Shown: positions 61,042-64,000 of the stretch, piece after piece
Layout of the letters: each line of letters opens with the position of its first letter
Position numbering within the stretch: the first letter of the stretch is position 1
Position numbers and translations under genes: made by a program
The notes under the pieces: generated by a model
The model's database searches: none
Told to the model about the DNA's origin: nothing
Seen by the model: only the letters and a program-made list of their open reading frames with translations
NCBI RefSeq assembly: GCF_023715245.1
Contig: NZ_JAMBNV010000001.1
Coordinates: 1-64,000, forward strand
Direction of reading: 5' to 3'
From: Sporosarcina luteola
GTDB taxonomy: Bacteria; Bacillota; Bacilli; Bacillales_A; Planococcaceae
DNA length: 64,000 bases

Positions 61042-62232
61042 TTAGTTGCCAATCGTATTCTCCATCACATTCAAGAGTTCTTCTGCAGTCATTGTCCGCT
61101 CGCCGCCACCTTGGACAAATGCATCATTTCCGCCACCTTTTCCGTTGAGTAAAGGCAAGGCTGAAGCGGAAACCAGTTTCATGCTTGTCTCGGCGGATGC
61201 GCCCCGGGCCGCAACGAATTGAAGACGTTCTTCATTTTCGGCAACGAGAAGGGCGATTGCCGAATCATCCTCCGTTACAATCATCCGTGCCAATTGTTGC
61301 AGCTCTTGTACAGTCCGATTACTAAATGAGGCTTTTACAATGTTGCCATTCTTATTATCCAATAAGTTTTTCATCTCGAAGAACAATAACTCTTCCTTTG
61401 CACTTTCCAATGCTTTTTCCAATGAATGATGAGAAGCTACTAATCGCTCGATTGCAACGCTTACACCTTCCTCAGGTGCGCTCAGCAGTTTGGAAGCTGT
61501 GGACAGCTCTTCATGCTTGCGATGCAGCTGTTGTAGAACCCGACCGCCACAAGCAAAGTGGACACGGACTTTCCGCTTCTGTTTTTCCGTGGAGAGGATT
61601 TTCAGCAACCCGATTTGCCCTGTCGAAGAAGGATGGGTGCCCCCGCAGCCGTTATAGTCGAAATCGGGTATAATGACGAGCCTGATCTCATCTGTCACGG
61701 CCAATTGTTTACGAAGCGAATACTCCGAAAGCTCGTCTTCCGTCACCCATTTTGTTTCAATAGGACGGTTTTCCAAAATGATATCATTCGCAAGCTTTTC
61801 AGCAGCAGCTAATTGCTCTGCTGTCACTTTTTCCGCGTCCAAGTCAATGGAAACGAGTCCTTTGCCTAGATGAAAACTGACTGTTTGGAATCCGAAAAGC
61901 CGGACAAAAGCAGCCGTCAAAATATGCTGCCCCGCATGCTGCTGCATATGGTCGAAACGGCGCTCCCAATCGATCTCGCCTACCACATCCTCTTTGGAAT
62001 GAAGCTCTTCTTCAAGAAAATGACGGATTTCACCGTCCATCTCCTCCACATCAATCACTCGGATTCCTTCAATAGTTCCTGTATCATGCGGCTGCCCGCC
62101 GCCGGTCGGGTAAAACGCCGTGTTGTTCAATACGACATAGGGGCGCCCCTCCGGATCCATCCCATTTCCGATAATACGTGCACTAAATGACTGTTTATAG
62201 TTGTCTTGATAATAAATGCGATCCTTTAACAT
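61042..62232 (-). CDS. Alanyl-tRNA editing protein (AlaX-L with DHHA1 domain)
   Basis: This 396-residue free-standing editing enzyme removes serine or glycine from tRNA-Ala. Zinc ligands are HAGQH (about 94-98) and CGGTH (about 193-197), and NNTAFYPTGGGQ marks the N-terminal beta-barrel. The C-terminal DHHA1 domain ends with GGGGNDAFVQGGG-like glycine loops (about 360-385). ATG at 62232 follows CAAGGAGACAGG; the open frame extends 15 codons further. Confidence 0.93.
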   Translation of the reverse strand: MLKDRIYYQDNYKQSFSARIIGNGMDPEGRPYVVLNNTAFYPTGGGQPHDTGTIEGIRVIDVEEMDGEIRHFLEEELHSKEDVVGEIDWERRFDHMQQHAGQHILTAAFVRLFGFQTVSFHLGKGLVSIDLDAEKVTAEQLAAAEKLANDIILENRPIETKWVTEDELSEYSLRKQLAVTDEIRLVIIPDFDYNGCGGTHPSSTGQIGLLKILSTEKQKRKVRVHFACGGRVLQQLHRKHEELSTASKLLSAPEEGVSVAIERLVASHHSLEKALESAKEELLFFEMKNLLDNKNGNIVKASFSNRTVQELQQLARMIVTEDDSAIALLVAENEERLQFVAARGASAETSMKLVSASALPLLNGKGGGNDAFVQGGGERTMTAEELLNVMENTIGN

Positions 62233-62296
62233 AAACCTGTCTCCTTGTGTAATCCGTTTACAAACAGTGTACAACAAACAGAAAAGGGCTTCCCAC

Positions 62297-62656
62297 TTAT
62301 TTCAGTGAGAAGCTCCGTACATTTTTTGTGCGAAAGGAAAGGATTCTTTCGACTAACCGATCATATTTATCTTTCCATAATACTCTCATTGCCAATGTCA
62401 GGAATAATAGAAAACCTAGAAGAACCAGTGAAACGATACTTGTTAATTGAAAGAACACCATCTCTTTGAAGCCGCCTAGCCCCATGGAGATGATAATGCT
62501 GCTGACAAAAACGATGAAACAGATCGGCAACATTTGTATGAATATATCCTGGTTCCTTCTTTTTAAATACTTCATCGTGAAAGGTGTAATGAATGCGATC
62601 AGTGTTATATATAATAAAACGATCAGCGTGTCGATGATAATCATGAAAATATCCAT
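62297..62656 (-). CDS. Small membrane protein, unknown function
   Basis: This 119-residue protein has three hydrophobic helices (about 5-28, 40-60 and 68-92) and a basic C-terminal tail (RVLWKDKYDRLVERI onward). I do not recognise the family. AAGGAGG lies 9 bases before ATG at 62656, so the gene looks real. It lies between the editing enzyme and the anti-sigma gene, on the same strand, with a gap of about 135 bases to the latter. Confidence 0.65.
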   Translation of the reverse strand: MDIFMIIIDTLIVLLYITLIAFITPFTMKYLKRRNQDIFIQMLPICFIVFVSSIIISMGLGGFKEMVFFQLTSIVSLVLLGFLLFLTLAMRVLWKDKYDRLVERILSFRTKNVRSFSLK

Positions 62657-62754
62657 GCCCAAGAGCCTCCTTGCTATCTACTTCTCAATCTATACCCTAT
62701 CTTCTTATAACATATGCATAAGAGCAGGCGAATCTACTTTTATACCTAAAAAAA

Positions 62755-62782
62755 AAGAAGGGGAAAAAGGATCCCCCCTTCT
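62755..62782 (-). terminator. Intrinsic terminator of the sigma/anti-sigma operon
   Basis: On the minus strand GAAGGGG and CCCCTTC pair around GATCCTTTTT, followed by nine T. Confidence 0.85.
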
Positions 62783-62791
62783 AGACTCCGT

Positions 62792-63526
62792 TCATTCGAT
62801 AATTTCAAAGCTCTGTAGCATGTGATAGAACCTTGCACCATGGCCTTCTGCTGCTTCTAGGAAATAGTTCTCGGTAATGACAAAGCTCCCATCCTTGCCG
62901 TTGCTGATGACGTACACATCAATAACCTTTCCATCCCAAGTCGACTCAGTCAGTCCATGCAGCCAGAAACCTTCGACCGGCTCCGAGACCGTTTCAACTT
63001 CCCGCAGATCAGGGAAATCGACCTTCAACTTTTCCTCAAGCTCCTTCACAAGCGTTTCCGGTTTATCGGTTGGATATTGTTTGATTTCCATACTCACTTC
63101 AGGATATTTTTCAGGAAGAGGTTCGATTGTCGTAATGACATCGGAATCTTCCCCTTTGATCATTTTATAACGGGATTCATCCACATAAATGATATACTCG
63201 GAATCTTTTCCTTCATTCAAATGGACTTCCGTCGGCTCGTCCTGTCCTTCGATGCTTTGAATGATCTCCTTTTCGGGGACGAACATATCCTTAATGCCTT
63301 TGATCAACGCCAGGCCAGGGTCCGTCTGCAAGGTGAACGCAAGGACGAGTGCTGCCGCTGCAATGAGTATTGCAGGTATCCATCGTTTTTTTCTTTTCAT
63401 TGTTGTCCTACTCCCTTCAAATAGCTCCTCGTTGATTTCATTCCAAATATCATCCTTCAGTTCATGTACATCCACATCGGTATGTTGTTCAAGCTCCCTC
63501 TTTATCCGATCATCAAATTTGCTCAT
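62792..63526 (-). CDS. Membrane-anchored anti-sigma factor-like protein
   Basis: This 244-residue protein has a cytoplasmic N-terminal part (about 1-48, with HELKDDIWNEINEEL), one membrane helix (about 49-66) and an extracytoplasmic domain (about 75-244). The layout and its 1-base overlap with an ECF sigma gene identify it as the cognate anti-sigma factor by position; sequence similarity to named families is not obvious to me. AGAGGAGG precedes the ATG. The longer open frame runs into the sigma gene. Confidence 0.8.
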   Translation of the reverse strand: MSKFDDRIKRELEQHTDVDVHELKDDIWNEINEELFEGSRTTMKRKKRWIPAILIAAAALVLAFTLQTDPGLALIKGIKDMFVPEKEIIQSIEGQDEPTEVHLNEGKDSEYIIYVDESRYKMIKGEDSDVITTIEPLPEKYPEVSMEIKQYPTDKPETLVKELEEKLKVDFPDLREVETVSEPVEGFWLHGLTESTWDGKVIDVYVISNGKDGSFVITENYFLEAAEGHGARFYHMLQSFEIIE

Positions 63527-64000
63527 CAGGACATATCCTCCTCTCGAGTAGCTTCCAATTGCTCTTTCAACCGCTTTCTTCCTTTGAATAATCGCGACTT
63601 TACGGTGTTCTGATTCATCCCTAAAATATCCGCAATCTCTTTTTCGGAAAATCCTTTGATGTATTTCAAGATAAGCGGAATACGATGAGTATCGTCCAAT
63701 GCTTGAATAATATCGTAAAGCTCCGTCAATTGATCGAACGATTCCTCTACGAGGGAAGGGTCGTTTTCTTGTGTTTCGATAGTTGAAAGAGGGGATTCCC
63801 TTTTCAGTAAACGAAGACATTCATTCGTCAATATCCGATAAAACCAAGGATCGAATGGCAATGTTGGATTATAGCTGCCGATTTGCCTATACACCCGGAT
63901 AAACGTTTCCTGCACCGCATCTTTCGCCATCTCTCGGTTGCGGGTGATTGCGCTTGCCGTCCGGATTGCCGGACCCGCATACGCTTCATAAAATTGACGG
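63526..64000 (-). CDS. ECF RNA polymerase sigma factor (partial, runs off the window)
   Basis: This ECF sigma factor is cut at the window edge. The frame is open to base 64000, upstream of the internal ATG at 63930, and reads RQFYEAYAGPAIRTASAI there. Region 2 is seen as AKDAVQETFIRVYRQIG and DPWFYRILTNECLR, and region 4 as YIKGFSEKEIADILGM with QNTVKSRLFKGRKRL. It is coupled to the anti-sigma gene by TGATG. The inducing stress is unknown. Confidence 0.9.
   Translation of the reverse strand, partial: RQFYEAYAGPAIRTASAITRNREMAKDAVQETFIRVYRQIGSYNPTLPFDPWFYRILTNECLRLLKRESPLSTIETQENDPSLVEESFDQLTELYDIIQALDDTHRIPLILKYIKGFSEKEIADILGMNQNTVKSRLFKGRKRLKEQLEATREEDMS

Overview
The window looks like a chromosomal segment of a low-to-mid GC, endospore-forming Firmicute of the order Bacillales, most likely Planococcaceae and Sporosarcina-like. 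This placement is my inference. It rests on an rRNA operon end of Bacillus type, strong AGGAGG ribosome binding sites, T-box leaders, a preQ1 riboswitch, Fur, MhqR and CsoR operators, a sporulation-type diadenylate cyclase (CdaS) and an RNA polymerase recycling HelD. I see no transposase, prophage, CRISPR array or tRNA gene.

Layout. (1) 1-1150: 23S rRNA 3' end, 5S rRNA with its terminator, two tandem 193-bp units that each carry a 3' half-5S-like fragment with a foreign perfect hairpin and a terminator, then an 11-unit array of about 21-bp repeats. (2) 1154-6612: yihY, an HssRS-like two-component system, an exact HssR-type direct repeat, a His-rich four-helix membrane protein and an MMPL exporter, which together look like a haem-stress module without HrtAB. 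(3) 6731-10330: Fur-controlled ferric-iron ABC importer. (4) 10418-12257: preQ1-riboswitch queCDE. (5) 12374-18460: topoisomerase III, a MocR regulator, small and decayed genes, an MBL hydrolase. (6) 18596-22258: a small HhH protein, a ribA-ribD-HAD operon without a recognisable FMN riboswitch, doxX. (7) 22339-28160: a LysR/EamA divergent pair followed by a degraded accessory patch that holds a second EamA 3' end and a broken secreted-protein gene. (8) 28278-37869: helD, a carbohydrate ABC importer operon, and an isoleucine-type T-box operon with a YitT protein and BrnQ. (9) 37997-41001: cdaS and an MhqR-box quinone-response operon, plus ridA. (10) 41262-46652: allantoin import and degradation. 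(11) 46727-49733: a WrbA-like quinone reductase, a redox-type HxlR regulator with an SpxH/DsbA-like partner, and ogt. (12) 50669-53770: csoR-copZ-copA copper efflux. (13) 53826-60891: yqeY, a chemoreceptor, phnA-like, T-box proS, and a sucrose-phosphate synthase/phosphatase-like pair, with two more arrays of about 21-bp repeats in convergent gaps. (14) 61042-64000: alanyl-tRNA editing protein, a small membrane protein, and an ECF sigma/anti-sigma pair cut by the window edge.

Common themes are metal and haem homeostasis (iron import, haem-stress signalling, copper efflux), electrophile and thiol stress (MhqR and HxlR regulons), RNA-level regulation (two T-boxes, preQ1), and structured non-coding repeats at gene ends. 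Start codons were reassigned from ribosome binding sites wherever the longest open frame ran through a leader RNA or an upstream gene.
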